Shown here: piece after piece, positions 22,622 to 23,302 of the stretch
Position numbering within the stretch: the stretch's first letter is position 1
Layout: each line of letters starts with the position of its first letter
DNA from: Bacteroidota bacterium
GTDB taxonomy: Bacteria > Bacteroidota > Bacteroidia > Cytophagales > Cyclobacteriaceae
Direction of reading: 5' to 3'
DNA length: 23,302 bases
Assembly: GCA_023412765.1 (NCBI GenBank)
Contig: JAEZBX010000279.1
Span: forward strand, 1 to 23,302
Notes under the pieces: generated by a model
The model's database searches: none
What the model saw: the letters and a program-made list of their open reading frames with translations, nothing else
Told to the model about the DNA's origin: nothing
Program-made: the position numbers and the translations under genes

Positions 22622-23302
22622 GTAAAAAGGTTTTGATCGTAGCATATTATTGGCCTCCCAGCGGTGGGAGTGGCGTGCAACGGTGGTTGAAGTTTGTAAA
22701 ATACCTTCCCCAGTGGGGATGGGAACCTTTCGTATTCACACCCGAAAATCCTTCCTTTACTATCCGCGATGAGTCATTGTTAAAAGACGTCCCAATGGAA
22801 GCGGAGGTAATTCGCTTTCCGATTTGGGAACCCTATGATTCGTTCTTCAAGCTTTCTGGTGTTTTTGGAAAAAAGTCAAGACCAGCAGATATCGTCACTA
22901 CAAAAAACAAATCCCTGTTTCAAAGGCTTACAACATTCATACGTGCAAATTTTTTGATACCTGACCCGCGAATTTTCTGGGTTCGACCATCGGTGAAGTT
23001 TCTGCATGATTTTCTGATTGAAAATCAAATACGAACCATCATTACAACTGGTCCTCCACACAGCATACATTTGATCGGCTATCATTTGAAAAAGAGAAAT
23101 CCGTCACTTCGATGGTTGGCTGATTTCAGAGATCCCTGGAGCGAATGGGGTCTGCTGGATAGCCTTAACGTTGGTACCTTTGCTAGAAGTCTCCACAAGA
23201 AATTGGAACGCAAGGTTCTGAAGTCAGCTGACCGGATCATTACGATCACGCCATTTTATGTGCGAAAGTTTGAAGCTCTCGCCGAAAGACGGGTCACACT
23301 TC
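22618..23302 (+). CDS. Glycosyltransferase (GT-B type), 3' part missing
   Basis: The frame starts with ATG at 22618, overlapping the miaA stop by 4 bases, and runs to the edge of the window without a stop, giving 228 residues. It begins MSKKVLIVAYYWPPSGGSGVQ, the nucleotide-sugar transferase N-terminus with the GGSGVQR turn seen in GT4-type enzymes of Bacteroidota. Later come ITTGPPHSIHLIGYHLKK and WLADFRDPWSEW, which are typical of the same group, and then DRIITITPFYVRKF, the start of the second Rossmann domain. It should move a sugar from a nucleotide donor in the cytoplasm for a glycan or surface polysaccharide. The donor-binding C-terminal domain is outside the window, so sugar and acceptor cannot be told. 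Confidence 0.88.
   Translation, partial: MSKKVLIVAYYWPPSGGSGVQRWLKFVKYLPQWGWEPFVFTPENPSFTIRDESLLKDVPMEAEVIRFPIWEPYDSFFKLSGVFGKKSRPADIVTTKNKSLFQRLTTFIRANFLIPDPRIFWVRPSVKFLHDFLIENQIRTIITTGPPHSIHLIGYHLKKRNPSLRWLADFRDPWSEWGLLDSLNVGTFARSLHKKLERKVLKSADRIITITPFYVRKFEALAERRVTL

Overview
The window looks like a chromosomal segment from a Bacteroidota bacterium, most likely of the Cytophagales type. The evidence is the acpP-fabF-rnc order with a divergent IPExxxVDY-family gene and pyruvate kinase, the lack of Shine-Dalgarno sequences, several TAnnTTTG-like -7 boxes, and outer-membrane proteins typical of that phylum. Almost all of it is coding, with short gaps, no gap above 300 bases, and no rRNA, tRNA, insertion sequence, phage or CRISPR array that I can see.

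Layout. 18-2574 (+): two tandem paralogous membrane-anchored metallophosphoesterases. 2588-6588 (-): an FGGY gluconokinase-like sugar kinase that meets them tail to tail, a DoxX-family membrane protein with a small membrane protein before it, a one-RRM RNA-binding protein, an exported DUF2807 adhesin-like protein and a 34-residue single-span peptide. Clear hairpin terminators at 4109-4133 and 5048-5073 cut this part into separate transcripts. 6747-12311 (-): an envelope block made of lgt, a single-POTRA BamA-like protein, a small outer-membrane barrel and a ComEA-like helix-hairpin-helix domain fused to a large barrel; the last two overlap at GTGA. 12391-16721 (-): acpP, fabF, rnc and nadE. 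16840-18738 (+): the IPExxxVDY-family gene and pyk. 18847-21569 (-): a small conserved protein, a PhnP-like metallo-hydrolase and an NFACT (RqcH-like) protein. 21686-23302 (+): miaA and a glycosyltransferase that overlaps it at ATGA and runs off the window.

Most genes are core metabolism (fatty acid, NAD, glycolysis), RNA biology (RNase III, MiaA, NFACT, RRM) and envelope biogenesis. I see no defence or mobile system. The most unusual material lies in the gaps: short words of 7 or 8 bases repeated in tandem and in inverted arrays. There are three unrelated words: GTAAGTR at 18767-18850, the octamer AATCTTCY at 20415-20446, and AGCTGTC at 14237-14363 and 15186. They sit at stop codons, in one 5' leader and just before one start codon. 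Second is the helix-hairpin-helix/barrel pair, whose function is open. A third theme is lineage-style active-site variants (Asn for Asp in RNase III, Glu for Asp in NFACT). Five genes begin with GTG or TTG.
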